From RGIG4608 sp045606265 (GTDB lineage Bacteria; Bacillota; Clostridia; Oscillospirales; CAG-272), in the NCBI GenBank assembly GCA_045606265.1, contig JAZURO010000165.1, positions 1 through 64,000 of the forward strand: a stretch of DNA of 64,000 nt, read 5' to 3'. This document shows, in pieces, positions 31,837-40,187 of the stretch. The notes beneath the pieces are model-generated. The model was not told where the DNA came from. It did not search any database and worked only from the letters and a program-made list of their open reading frames with translations. The position numbers were made by a program, and so were the translations under genes. Position 1 is the stretch's first letter, and each line of letters starts with the position of its first letter.

Positions 31837-32112
31837 ATGAAGGTATACATCAGCACTCCATCCTATCACCAACATAACGACACAAGATTGTATAAGTTGT
31901 GCCGCGGAGATATTATTTCGATGAACAATGTTGCTACTATGTCTACTTTTGGCAGAAAGATAAAGAAGATACGCGTTGGCGACAAATTAGACACAAACGG
32001 TCTTGTACTAATGTGTACTGGTAGGACAAAACGAAAATGGTGGCGTCTATGGTTGCCTAAATACATATACGCACAGTTTGAAGTATGGGAATTAAGTAAC
32101 ACAAACGATTAA
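31837..32112 (+). CDS. Phage protein of unknown function (91 aa)
   Basis: Follows the macrodomain by 6 nt. MKVYISTPSYHQHNDTR... basic and Trp-rich at the end (RKWWRLWLPKYIYAQFEVWEL), possibly membrane-peripheral. No motif. Confidence 0.55.
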   Translation: MKVYISTPSYHQHNDTRLYKLCRGDIISMNNVATMSTFGRKIKKIRVGDKLDTNGLVLMCTGRTKRKWWRLWLPKYIYAQFEVWELSNTND

Positions 32113-32124
32113 GGAGACAGAAAT

Positions 32125-33255
32125 ATGAAGGCGATTAGTCAGGGAGATATTTATGAGATTTATAGCGATTCGATGAATACATACGAGCAACTTCCTGCTC
32201 AAGTGTACACCATTCGATTCCATAAAATGAAAGGGTTTTACCTCGAAAAGACCGCGGATATAGAAATCAAGGAAGACAAGATTTACGGCGTTCACGAAGA
32301 GAAAGTTGATAAGGTTTTGCGTTCGTTCGTAGCGTTTAACCGCAACCTCGGAGTAATTCTCAGCGGAGATAAAGGCATCGGAAAGTCTTTGTTTGCAAAG
32401 CTACTTGCCACAAAAGCAGTATCAGATGGATATCCAATGATTATCGCAGATACATATTTCCCCGGAATCGCCTCGTATATCGAGAGCATCGAACAGGAAT
32501 GCATCATTATGTTCGATGAGTTCGATAAGACCTTTGGAGATGTTAAAGCAGAAGACGGTATGGCGTCTCCGCAGACAGAGCTACTCACGCTATTTGACGG
32601 TATGGCAAGTGGCAAGAAGCTCTTTGTGATTACTTGCAACGACCTGCGTAAGCTCAATGAGTTTTTGGTCAATCGTCCCGGAAGATTTCATTATCATTTC
32701 AGATTCGAGTATCCTTCCGCCGAGGAAGTAAGAGAATATCTAAAGGATAAACTCCCAGAGGATAGACACGAAGAAATCCCAGAAGTAGTCGCGTTCTCCA
32801 GAAAGGTTCGCCTGAACTATGACTGCCTGAGAGCGATTGCGTTTGAAATTTCAACTGGATATTCCTTTAAGGACGCCATTGCCGATCTGAACATCATCAA
32901 TCTCGAAGAAGAAAGATACACTCTTGTTCTTCAGTTTGAGAATGGTCTTGTCGGTATGCGAAAGAGCATTCGACTTGACTTGTTCGGTGATGGAGAAGAC
33001 ACTTATGCGTGGGTAGAGGATAAGCGCGGATACACTTTTGCGAGGGTGGACTTTAATCCCGCTGACGCATTTTACGATACCAAGCTGATGGCGAACGTTA
33101 TTCCGGGCGACAAAATCACCGTAGTTCCTTATGACGATAGAGACTACGACGATGACAAGGAGTTCCAGAACTTGTTGCAATCCGCTAAAACATCCAAAGT
33201 CCGTGGCTTGATTATCAAGCGAGAATACGACAAGGGTATTCACTACGCCCTATGA
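32125..33255 (+). CDS. AAA+ ATPase (376 aa)
   Basis: Walker A GVILSGDKGIGKSLFAKLLA, Walker B IIMFDEFDKTF, sensor-like VITCNDLRKLNEFLVNRPGRF with an arginine finger, as in classical AAA proteins. The N-terminal ~70 residues and C-terminal ~130 residues (beta-rich) are not recognised and may bind partner or substrate. Single ATPase module, so probably a hexameric remodeller. Overlaps the next gene by 4 nt. Confidence 0.85.
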   Translation: MKAISQGDIYEIYSDSMNTYEQLPAQVYTIRFHKMKGFYLEKTADIEIKEDKIYGVHEEKVDKVLRSFVAFNRNLGVILSGDKGIGKSLFAKLLATKAVSDGYPMIIADTYFPGIASYIESIEQECIIMFDEFDKTFGDVKAEDGMASPQTELLTLFDGMASGKKLFVITCNDLRKLNEFLVNRPGRFHYHFRFEYPSAEEVREYLKDKLPEDRHEEIPEVVAFSRKVRLNYDCLRAIAFEISTGYSFKDAIADLNIINLEEERYTLVLQFENGLVGMRKSIRLDLFGDGEDTYAWVEDKRGYTFARVDFNPADAFYDTKLMANVIPGDKITVVPYDDRDYDDDKEFQNLLQSAKTSKVRGLIIKREYDKGIHYAL

Positions 33256-33668
33256 TTTACAATACCCCAACGCCAAAACAAGTTAAGTACGCTAAGGACA
33301 TCTCGGAGAGAACTGGCATCCCGTTGCCAGAACAAACCACATTTAAGGCGTACAGAGATTATATAGCGTCGAACAAAGACGCGCCAGACGCTCCGTCGGT
33401 GTCTATCAATCAAGGCACTGGCGAAGCAAAGGTAACACTTTTCGTAAAGAAGATGCCGACCAATTGTGGCGAGTGCCCGTTTTATCAATGGAACGAGTAT
33501 GTTGATGACGAACCATCTTGGGGAGACGGAGTGTCTTATAGTTGCCCATTTGGGTGTAGCCACTTTGGATGTTTGGTTGAACGTCCTAAAGACTGTCCTC
33601 TTCAGATTAACACTCGAACATATGACGGAGATTACTGTGGTGGATTGGCGTGTCAAGTTGAAGACTAA
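33252..33668 (+). CDS. Zinc-binding phage protein (138 aa)
   Basis: The N-terminus, TPKQVKYAKDISERTGIPLPEQTTFKAYRDYI, is a SAP-like helical motif common in phage and plasmid proteins. The C-terminus carries CGECPF, CPFGCSHFGC, C..CGGLAC for one or two zinc sites. Coupled to the AAA+ gene by ATGA overlap, hence perhaps its adaptor. No enzyme motif. Confidence 0.6.
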   Translation: MIYNTPTPKQVKYAKDISERTGIPLPEQTTFKAYRDYIASNKDAPDAPSVSINQGTGEAKVTLFVKKMPTNCGECPFYQWNEYVDDEPSWGDGVSYSCPFGCSHFGCLVERPKDCPLQINTRTYDGDYCGGLACQVED

Positions 33669-33703
33669 AAAATAAAAGGAACTTTTGATTGGAGGATTGA
33701 CGA

Positions 33704-34135
33704 ATGAAGACACAGCTTTCGTTTAATATTGATTCAACAGAAATCACAGAACAAATCACTGCTGCAATTACTGCTGAAATGAAGCAGGTGGGACGACGTG
33801 TTGCAGACCAAGCATTCGCTGATGCGCTGGAAACAAAAATGAAGGCAATTCTTGATCGTCTCGATGACGACGTAAAGAACAAATGGTATGGCAGCGAAAC
33901 CAAGAGAATTATCATTGATACAATACGAGAGACAATCGCCTCTTATTTTACAAACAATAACGAACACGTCGATGGTTTAATCAAAGAAACAAGCGAAAGG
34001 TATTGTAGGAAGCTTGCAAAGGAGACCAACGATGTGTTGGTTGAACTGTCAAGGAATATCGACAAGAAGATTGATGAACGCGTAAAGGAATACCTTGGAA
34101 CGGCTGTTCTTAATACTCTTTTCAAAAAAGAATAG
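33704..34135 (+). CDS. Helical/coiled-coil phage protein (143 aa)
   Basis: All-helical with heptad character (ITEQITAAITAEMKQVGRRVADQAF; LVELSRNIDKKIDERVKEYL). RBS TTGGAGG. Likely oligomeric. Function unknown. Confidence 0.6.
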   Translation: MKTQLSFNIDSTEITEQITAAITAEMKQVGRRVADQAFADALETKMKAILDRLDDDVKNKWYGSETKRIIIDTIRETIASYFTNNNEHVDGLIKETSERYCRKLAKETNDVLVELSRNIDKKIDERVKEYLGTAVLNTLFKKE

Positions 34136-34148
34136 TAGGAGAGTATAA

Positions 34149-34505
34149 ATGGAAAAGTTGTATCCGTGGAAGAAATGTGATTATTACACACCGCATCTTC
34201 AGACAATAAAGGAATACATAGGGTGTTTATATAGACTTGAGGGGTGTTGTAGCGGAGGATTGCTACACATCCTTTTAGACGACGACAATATCGACGACGA
34301 CAGTATTCTTTATTGCCTTGCTGAATGCATCAAACATCCTGAGCGCGACGAGTCCAAAATCGGAAAGCTTATTTGCGAGGAATATTTACAATTGTCGATG
34401 CAAGAACGACGCTTGCTTCTTCGCTCATACATTATGAGTTTTGATTGTTGCCACCAAGATACAGGCTGCGAGAGCTGCTTCATCAAAAATGGCGAAGAGG
34501 AATGA
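34149..34505 (+). CDS. Phage protein of unknown function (118 aa)
   Basis: RBS TAGGAGAG before ATG 34149. Several Cys (CDYYTPH, LEGCCSGG, CCHQDTGCESC). Helical middle part. No family recognised. Confidence 0.6.
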   Translation: MEKLYPWKKCDYYTPHLQTIKEYIGCLYRLEGCCSGGLLHILLDDDNIDDDSILYCLAECIKHPERDESKIGKLICEEYLQLSMQERRLLLRSYIMSFDCCHQDTGCESCFIKNGEEE

Positions 34506-34511
34506 GTTAAA

Positions 34512-34766
34512 ATGCAAATAGACAAGCCAATATGTAGACATAGCGAATTGAAGCCAGTATGCAAGTGGTTCAGCGACGGCAACTGCACGCTAAATATTAC
34601 GGATAATACTGCGCCTTGTGAAAAAATAATTGTGCACTGTTCTGAATGCAGACACGCAACATTTTACACTTGCAAAAATGATACTTGCTATCAAGGGATA
34701 GTCTGTGAGTACAGTTTAGGAATAGGTGATGGAAATTTCTACTGTTCCCTTGGAGAGCGAAGGTGA
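34512..34766 (+). CDS. Cysteine-rich phage protein (84 aa)
   Basis: Eight or more Cys spaced as possible zinc knuckles (CRHSELKPVCKWFSDGNC; CSECRHATFYTCKNDTC). Starts 6 nt after the previous stop. Function unknown. Confidence 0.6.
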   Translation: MQIDKPICRHSELKPVCKWFSDGNCTLNITDNTAPCEKIIVHCSECRHATFYTCKNDTCYQGIVCEYSLGIGDGNFYCSLGERR

Positions 34767-34804
34767 AGCAAAACTAAGCGTATATACGAAAAGAGGTGAA
34801 AGCG

Positions 34805-35020
34805 ATGAAGCTTGAAGTTCCATATCAAATCGGAGATAAAGTTCAGGTCAACGGTAAGACCGAAATGATCCGAGGCATACATATCTACGTTACGCAAAAT
34901 AGCGAAGTCATTAAGTGGAGATTCCACATTGGCGGAGGTAAGTTCGTGACGATAGAAAATATTGAATCACAGGAGAGTAAACGCTATGGCAGAAAGAAAA
35001 ATTACCGTCGTCGTGGTTGA
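34805..35020 (+). CDS. Small basic protein (71 aa)
   Basis: ATG 34805 after GAGGTG. MKLEVPYQIGDKVQVNGKTEMIRGIHIYV suggests a small beta-barrel; the C-terminus is very basic (KRYGRKKNYRRRG), which may bind nucleic acid. The basic tail lies in the 35-nt overlap with the next gene, so it may only be a read-through of that overlap. Confidence 0.5.
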   Translation: MKLEVPYQIGDKVQVNGKTEMIRGIHIYVTQNSEVIKWRFHIGGGKFVTIENIESQESKRYGRKKNYRRRG

Positions 35021-35369
35021 GCCCGACAAGAAACCGTACGTTGAAGCAATTCCCGCATCTCTAAAAGGGATGCAAAAGAAAGTTGGCGGCTACATACAAG
35101 CAATATACCCGTTTGAAGAAGATGTCGCGATTATCTGTAATGAAGAGGCGAAGCTTGAAGGGTTACCTCTTAACAGAGCGTTAAGCACGGCAGAGCTTGG
35201 AATTTACGACATAATCGCAGGCACATTCTTTATTGCGAGCTGTCAGGGAGAAAACTTTGGTAGTCTGTCGGACGAGCAACAGACAAGATACAAACAGAAG
35301 TTTTTGTTCCCAGAAAAATTCGCAAAGGTGGACGGCAAAATTGTGGCAGTTAAATATGACAGAATGTGA
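34986..35369 (+). CDS. DUF3846 family protein (127 aa)
   Basis: ATG 34986 after CAGGAG. ITVVVVEPDKKPYVEAIP, LKGMQKKVGGYIQAIYPFEEDVAIICNEE and GLPLNRAL...YDIIAGTFFI are the DUF3846 pattern, frequent in Firmicute phages and conjugative elements. No biochemical role is known to me. Confidence 0.8.
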   Translation: MAERKITVVVVEPDKKPYVEAIPASLKGMQKKVGGYIQAIYPFEEDVAIICNEEAKLEGLPLNRALSTAELGIYDIIAGTFFIASCQGENFGSLSDEQQTRYKQKFLFPEKFAKVDGKIVAVKYDRM

Positions 35370-35376
35370 GGAGTCT

Positions 35377-35847
35377 ATGTCAACAAGATGTTATATTGCA
35401 AAACAGGCAGGAGAAGGTAAGTACAGAACGATTTATTGTCACTCCGACGGTTATCCCGAGGGAGTAGGTCAAATACTCCTTACTTATTATGGTTATCCTG
35501 AAAAAATTGATCAACTTCTGGATCTCGGAGACATTTCAGTTCTCGATAAATGGATTGACCCAGACCCAGAAAAACCACACGGCTTTGGTTATTCCGAAGT
35601 TAATGGCAAGTTTGTTGCCAACAGGCAGGAAGGTGTCACTCTCGCCTATGGACGCGATAGAGGCGATACAGAGACGAGGGCGCAAGTGTATACGCTGAAA
35701 GAACTGGACGCAGGCTGTGTCGCTTATGTATACATTTATTCCAATGGCGTGTGGAAATATTTTAAGCGTCTTGCAGACGGAATGCAATTCCTTAAAGAAG
35801 ACTCTAAAGAGGAAGCGGAAGAGGAAGAACTCATTCCTATGTTTTGA
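35377..35847 (+). CDS. Phage protein of unknown function (156 aa)
   Basis: ATG 35377 after GAGGAG. MSTRCYIAKQAGEGKYRTIYCHSDGYPEGVG resembles a family of phage hypothetical proteins beginning with this Ser-Thr-Arg, HSDGYP pattern. The C-terminus is acidic. Function unknown. Confidence 0.65.
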   Translation: MSTRCYIAKQAGEGKYRTIYCHSDGYPEGVGQILLTYYGYPEKIDQLLDLGDISVLDKWIDPDPEKPHGFGYSEVNGKFVANRQEGVTLAYGRDRGDTETRAQVYTLKELDAGCVAYVYIYSNGVWKYFKRLADGMQFLKEDSKEEAEEEELIPMF

Positions 35848-35882
35848 ACTCCTAATCATCATAACAGAAAGGAGGTAAACAT

Positions 35883-36110
35883 ATGAACAAGGACAGACGC
35901 GCTCGACTCAGAGCGGTGAGAAACAAGTTGAATGATGCTCGTGAAGAAGTAGTTGCAATTCGCGACGAAGAAGACGAGACTCGAGACAATATGCCAGAGA
36001 ATTTGGCATACTCCGAAAGATACGAACGCTCGGAAGAATGTAGTGAGGCGATGGATGCAGCAATTGACTCCATCGACGAAGCTATCGGTTCTATCGAGGA
36101 GGCTATTTAA
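35883..36110 (+). CDS. Small helical protein (75 aa)
   Basis: Strong AAAGGAGG site. Basic first 20 residues (MNKDRRARLRAVRNKL), then an acidic helical repeat (SIDEAIGSIEEAI). Directly upstream of a MazF-like toxin, so an unorthodox antitoxin is thinkable, but it does not look like MazE and similar coiled proteins occur widely in phages. Confidence 0.6.
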   Translation: MNKDRRARLRAVRNKLNDAREEVVAIRDEEDETRDNMPENLAYSERYERSEECSEAMDAAIDSIDEAIGSIEEAI

Positions 36111-36130
36111 CGCTAAGGCGGGAGAAAAAT

Positions 36131-36496
36131 ATGATACATCGTGGAGAAATTTACTTGATCGACTTAAGCAATCAAGTTGGTTCGGAACAAAGCGGTGTAC
36201 GACCTGCCGTTGTTGTTCAGAACGAAATGGGCAACATACATTCGCCAACCACGATTGTATGCCCGCTTACATCAAAGCAAAAAAGTATGGCAGCGACCCA
36301 CGTAAATCTGACGCCGGAAGACGCCGGAGTAATCAAAGAGAGTACGGTGCTGTGCGAACAGGTTCGTGTCATAGACAAAACACGCATAAAAAGAAAACTT
36401 GGGGAGGTCAGAAATTTGGAAAAGCTTGAAGACATTAACCAGAAGATTCTGGTATCGTTTGGAATAAGGACGGACGTGGTATGTACACAAGACTGA
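36131..36496 (+). CDS. MazF/PemK-like endoribonuclease (121 aa)
   Basis: IHRGEIYLIDLSNQVGSEQSGVRPAVVVQNE and TIVCPLTSK...L are the standard MazF strand order, with the GSEQ-GxRPxxV core. Family members cleave single-stranded RNA at short sites. No MazE-type antitoxin is adjacent on either side. RBS GCGGGAG. It overlaps the next gene. Confidence 0.9.
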   Translation: MIHRGEIYLIDLSNQVGSEQSGVRPAVVVQNEMGNIHSPTTIVCPLTSKQKSMAATHVNLTPEDAGVIKESTVLCEQVRVIDKTRIKRKLGEVRNLEKLEDINQKILVSFGIRTDVVCTQD

Positions 36497-36702
36497 CGAA
36501 GATTGTAAAAGACCAAGATGGACGCGATTGCGTCACTTGTGTAAACTTCGGCACCGAAAGGTGCCGCATACATAACGATGTTCCAGATTGTATCCATTGT
36601 CCAATGCTCGGTGCGATATTTAACCAATTGTACGCATTTGAAGATATGATAAGTGGTGAACAGACGGACGATCAAAAGGAAGATAGTGACAAATGTCGCT
36701 AA
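36481..36702 (+). CDS. Small Cys-containing protein (73 aa)
   Basis: MYTRLTKIVKDQDGRDCVTCVNFGTERC...CIHC gives a possible zinc site. Its end runs into the -35 of promoter P3. It overlaps MazF by 16 nt. Function unknown. Confidence 0.55.
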   Translation: MYTRLTKIVKDQDGRDCVTCVNFGTERCRIHNDVPDCIHCPMLGAIFNQLYAFEDMISGEQTDDQKEDSDKCR

Positions 36703-36714
36703 AAGTAGTATAAT
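36686..36714 (+). promoter_or_regulatory. Promoter P3
   Basis: GTGACA (36686-36691), 17-bp spacer, TATAAT (36709-36714). The spacer contains TGTCgcTAAAAGT, close to the reverse complement of the repeated box but with two extra bases. It drives the tyrosine recombinase at 36734. Confidence 0.8.
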
Positions 36715-36733
36715 ATAGGAGAGGAGTGATAAA

Positions 36734-37720
36734 ATGCACGAAGATATTCAGGTTGTGTTAACACCAGAAGTGTATCTGATGCAAATTCAGGCATTGAATC
36801 GAGAACTGAAAAAGAGAGACGCAGAAATCGAACGGCTTACTATTCAACTCGAATACGAGCAGGGAATAAGAGAGCGTCTTGAAGAACGGTTTGGGAAATT
36901 GCCAGAAGCACCCCAAGAGCCTGTTAAAAAACGAAGAAAGCGACGAGAGGTGACGATAGACACAAATACCTATACGGACTTCAAGTCGGACGGTAAGCGC
37001 AAGGCTCACGCCGCAGACGCGATACGTTCGTACGACGACTTCAAAGCAATTCAGCAGTATTATCTGGATGCAGGAAGGGTTCGAGATTGGGCTATGTGGA
37101 CTATCGGAGTAAGCCTTGGGTTGCGTATATCAGATCTTTTGTCGCTACGGTTTGGTAATTTAATAGACAGCGACAAAAAAACATTTAAGCCCAGAATTCA
37201 GATTTACGAGCAAAAAACAGGAAAACTCAACAATATCCTCATTACAGAGTCTGTAATTGACGCTATGACGAGGTATTTAGACTCAATCAAATGGGAGTTT
37301 GATTTGGATGGCTTTCTATTTCCGAGCCGTAAAACTAAGGGTAAAATGTATGAAGAGTGTGGTTGGCGTATCTTGTCAGAAGCCGGTAAGGCTCTTAACT
37401 TGCCGCTTGTCATTGGATCCCACACGATGAGAAAGTCCTTTGCAAACATCGCCGCTTGTGTGGACAAGTCCTGTATTGATATGAATGCAATCACTAAGGT
37501 TCAAGGACTTCTTAATCACAGCGATCAAAGAGTGACTATGAGTTATCTCGGCTCGTATCAAATAATGTTTGATAAAGCAAGAATTGCCGTGAGTGATTTT
37601 GTTCTTGGTAAAACCAATGTCAACGAAATCATTGCAGGAAATCAGTATACAGTTGACGATGTGTTTGAGCGGTTGGACGCAATAGGAAAATTACTCACCG
37701 AGAAGGGAACAGACCAATGA
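36734..37720 (+). CDS. Tyrosine recombinase 1 (328 aa)
   Basis: An N-terminal coiled coil (residues ~12-55) is followed by a basic linker and the catalytic domain: R131 (GLRISDLL), H230-x2-R233 (HTMR), H262 and nucleophile Y271, nine residues apart as usual. A candidate Lys is in EQKTGK. All catalytic residues are present, so it should be active: dimer resolution, inversion or integration. It has its own promoter and is followed by a small gene and a degenerate relative at 38138. Confidence 0.9.
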   Translation: MHEDIQVVLTPEVYLMQIQALNRELKKRDAEIERLTIQLEYEQGIRERLEERFGKLPEAPQEPVKKRRKRREVTIDTNTYTDFKSDGKRKAHAADAIRSYDDFKAIQQYYLDAGRVRDWAMWTIGVSLGLRISDLLSLRFGNLIDSDKKTFKPRIQIYEQKTGKLNNILITESVIDAMTRYLDSIKWEFDLDGFLFPSRKTKGKMYEECGWRILSEAGKALNLPLVIGSHTMRKSFANIAACVDKSCIDMNAITKVQGLLNHSDQRVTMSYLGSYQIMFDKARIAVSDFVLGKTNVNEIIAGNQYTVDDVFERLDAIGKLLTEKGTDQ

Positions 37721-38088
37721 ACATATCTCAGCGTAAGAAATTTACCCAAGCACTTATCGAATATTCGCCCGATGTACTTGCTCGTCACTTAAGACGAGCA
37801 CCAGACGGAACCGTCTACTATGACCGACAATCTTCGGTACATAGTAAAGAAGATGAATCAAAGTTCTTTTATGTATTGAACCGAGATTATCTATCTGGCT
37901 ATAAAGATATCGAAAATATGACGGTGTTTTTCGATATCGAAGGCGACACCATTATTGGAGGAGTCTACAATTTAATTAGCGGAGAACGAACGAGCAAACG
38001 ACGACTGATCTCCGATAACATAAGTACCCCCTATACATACACAAAGGAAGACATCGAAAAGTTCAAAAACATTCTCAATAATGCTTGA
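37717..38088 (+). CDS. Phage protein of unknown function (123 aa)
   Basis: Overlaps the recombinase stop by 4 nt. MNISQRKKFTQALIEYSPDVLARHLRRAPDG... basic N-terminus, beta-rich middle. Its end contains the -35 of promoter P4. No motif; co-expression suggests a recombination or lysogeny role. Confidence 0.6.
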   Translation: MNISQRKKFTQALIEYSPDVLARHLRRAPDGTVYYDRQSSVHSKEDESKFFYVLNRDYLSGYKDIENMTVFFDIEGDTIIGGVYNLISGERTSKRRLISDNISTPYTYTKEDIEKFKNILNNA

Positions 38089-38113
38089 CGGTTGTCTAAA
38101 TCTGTGCTATAAT
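38085..38113 (+). promoter_or_regulatory. Promoter P4 with internal inverted box
   Basis: TTGACG (38085-38090), 17-bp spacer, TATAAT (38108-38113). The first ten spacer bases, GTTGTCTAAA (38091-38100), are the exact reverse complement of the repeated TTTAGACAAC box. A protein bound there would cover the RNA polymerase site, which is what autoregulation by the downstream gene product would need. Confidence 0.85.
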
Positions 38114-38137
38114 TATTAAAACTGGGGGTATACTGCT

Positions 38138-39040
38138 ATGGATTTTGAACCGTTTTTGAGGCGATGTGAAGCCAAATTCCCGAAAGAAGAGTGCCTTGAA
38201 ATTATCATTGAGAAAATTGAAGAGGTGTTTTCAGACGATAATTTTAGACATAACTCGAGAGCTTGTGAGCTTTTCTATATTACAGATAAGATTAGTAAGG
38301 CTCAGTTCTTCCGAATGAAGAAGTATGTCAAAGAATTATACGATTGGCTGTTTGAGCTCGGGAAAGTAACACAAGAACAAAGAGAATACGTCGCGTCTCT
38401 CACTATGGATGATGTTATATCAGACGAGGAAATCAGAAGTTGCTATTTCAGCAATCTCGACGGAGCTTTGGATTTCGTTAGAGCCGTCGGAAGACGGTGC
38501 GGTCTTGATGAAGAAGACGACCTTCTGATGATCAAGTCGATTGTCATATTAAGTTGGCACGGACTTGAACGTTCCGAGATGGTGGAGATTAGAAAGAGCG
38601 ACCTCTTGGTCGCCGACAAGACGGTTCTTTTCCGTAACAGAAAGCCAATCGTACTACCAACTGAATATTTTAACATTTTGCATAGGTTCGCAGAGTTAGA
38701 TGTGCATCGCGGATTCCCGACAGGAAAACGTCAAGTGTATGAGTATTCTCCATACCTAATGCGAGCGTCAAGATCTATCCAAATGGATAAAGACAAAGTT
38801 TCACAGGCAGTCAAGAGATTTAATGTGGTTGCTATTGATCAATTCGGACACAGACTTAGTACCAGAGCGTTGCAAAACAATGGAGCGTTTTGCAGAATGT
38901 TGGAGAGTGGAGAGCAAGACTCTCGAGCTTTGACCGTAGCTGTCAAGAACATCGTAGGATGTGATAGACACGCTGCGTTCTGGTATAAAGTAATGTACGA
39001 AAAATGGAAAAATATCTTTTATCCAGACGGAGGTACGTAA
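38138..39040 (+). CDS. Degenerate tyrosine-recombinase-fold protein, candidate master repressor (300 aa)
   Basis: IVILSWHGLERSEMVEIRKSDLL aligns with the first catalytic box of tyrosine recombinases, but the key Arg position reads Glu (GLERSE against GLRRSE). FGHRLSTRAL stands where HxxR is expected, and no clear H...Y pair follows. A recombinase fold without catalysis is the known design of MrpR, the SPbeta lysis repressor that binds repeated operators. This gene has its own promoter holding such a repeat. Repressor function is inference. Confidence 0.6.
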   Translation: MDFEPFLRRCEAKFPKEECLEIIIEKIEEVFSDDNFRHNSRACELFYITDKISKAQFFRMKKYVKELYDWLFELGKVTQEQREYVASLTMDDVISDEEIRSCYFSNLDGALDFVRAVGRRCGLDEEDDLLMIKSIVILSWHGLERSEMVEIRKSDLLVADKTVLFRNRKPIVLPTEYFNILHRFAELDVHRGFPTGKRQVYEYSPYLMRASRSIQMDKDKVSQAVKRFNVVAIDQFGHRLSTRALQNNGAFCRMLESGEQDSRALTVAVKNIVGCDRHAAFWYKVMYEKWKNIFYPDGGT

Positions 39041-39487
39041 ATGATTTTGTCTATTGAATCGATGCCTCTATCCGCCAATTCTTATATTCAATTGTGTATA
39101 GTGTCAACGGAAGAGGAAGCGTTCGCAGAGATTTGCAGGTATTTGGAGATTAACAACATATTCTCTGATACAACAACAGTTTGGAAAGAGTCCAGAACGG
39201 ATGTGTCTGGTGTCGCAAGCACTAATAAGATTATTAAAATGGGTAAGGACTTGACATTCCAAATCCATTATGATAATAAGCCGGACTATATCTCTCTTGA
39301 TGATATATTGGCCAAGGATTCGCATTATGCTTACTCTGTTCAGAGAAAAACTGATTACGGGTATAATTCACTTAAGTGCTTTAGAAGCAACAATGCTTAT
39401 GGCGGAGTGTTTTCTTCTTGGTTTCCAGATGAATACGAACGCTATATGCTTGATCGAAAAAAGAGAGAAGGTGAAGTATGCCGTTAA
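39041..39487 (+). CDS. Phage protein of unknown function (148 aa)
   Basis: Starts directly after the repressor-like stop (GGAGG within it). Alpha/beta, with SLDDILAKDSHYAYSVQRKTDYG. No family recognised; co-transcribed with the candidate repressor. Confidence 0.6.
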   Translation: MILSIESMPLSANSYIQLCIVSTEEEAFAEICRYLEINNIFSDTTTVWKESRTDVSGVASTNKIIKMGKDLTFQIHYDNKPDYISLDDILAKDSHYAYSVQRKTDYGYNSLKCFRSNNAYGGVFSSWFPDEYERYMLDRKKREGEVCR

Positions 39488-40116
39488 TTATAGCTGTTCT
39501 AATCGTAATTGTAGTTATTTCTTGTGTGAAGAACTCTAATAAGGAACTATTGCGTAGGAATAAGGAGTACACTGCATCTGCAAGAAAAACAAACGCAGAA
39601 ATGGAACGAGGACTTGTCGATTGGTATATGAAACGAGGAAGATCATTTGACGACGCGTTTCAATTAGCAAAGGAAGATATGCAAAAGGCAGGATTTGAAC
39701 CCTGTATTCCAAGAGATGCGTATAGGTTAAGGATCGGCAACAATGATAATGTTGAGACGTCAGAATGTTACGGATATGAGAAATTCGACAGCACGGCTGT
39801 GAAAAGCCTAAAACAAGATTACAGAAATCAGTGTAAGAAAAAGGGAGTAGAGTGGACTAAAGAAGGCGAGTATGAGTATGTGTATAGCGATAAACTACCC
39901 GTAAGCGCGGCTCAATACGCCACATACTTGCATCGCCAAAATACAACACACCAACACGAGTCAGTGGCGGTTGGTAAATATTTTTCGTATCTCGGCATAG
40001 GAACTTGTGAAGTTATCGCCTTAGACTTTGAACACGCAATGCATACTGTGAAAGTATTAAGCACTGGAGAAATTAAACAAATTCCATTTGGAGATAAGAA
40101 AATTACAAAATTATAA
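39478..40116 (+). CDS. Membrane-anchored phage protein (212 aa)
   Basis: One N-terminal transmembrane helix (PLIIAVLIVIVVISCV), then a long cytoplasmic helical part and a C-terminal beta-rich segment (VGKYFSYLGIGTCEVIALDFEHA). It ends at a strong terminator, closing the P4 transcription unit. As part of a lysogeny unit it might act in superinfection immunity; no direct evidence. Confidence 0.6.
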   Translation: MPLIIAVLIVIVVISCVKNSNKELLRRNKEYTASARKTNAEMERGLVDWYMKRGRSFDDAFQLAKEDMQKAGFEPCIPRDAYRLRIGNNDNVETSECYGYEKFDSTAVKSLKQDYRNQCKKKGVEWTKEGEYEYVYSDKLPVSAAQYATYLHRQNTTHQHESVAVGKYFSYLGIGTCEVIALDFEHAMHTVKVLSTGEIKQIPFGDKKITKL

Positions 40117-40119
40117 AGA

Positions 40120-40145
40120 AAGGCGTATATTGATACGCCTTCTTC
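40120..40145 (+). terminator. Intrinsic terminator
   Basis: AAGGCGTAT (40120-40128), loop ATTG, ATACGCCTT (40133-40141), then TCTTCT. Ends the P4 operon. Confidence 0.85.
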
Positions 40146-40160
40146 TCCAAAACTATAAAA

Positions 40161-40174
40161 CACTTTTAGACAAC
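40161..40174 (+). promoter_or_regulatory. TTTAGACAAC box 4
   Basis: CACTTTTAGACAAC, identical to box 1, directly after ACTATAAAA (possible -10 TATAAA at 40154-40159) and 13 bp before the next start codon. It follows a terminator, so a regulated promoter is expected here. Confidence 0.6.
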
Positions 40175-40187
40175 GAAAGGAGCGAAT

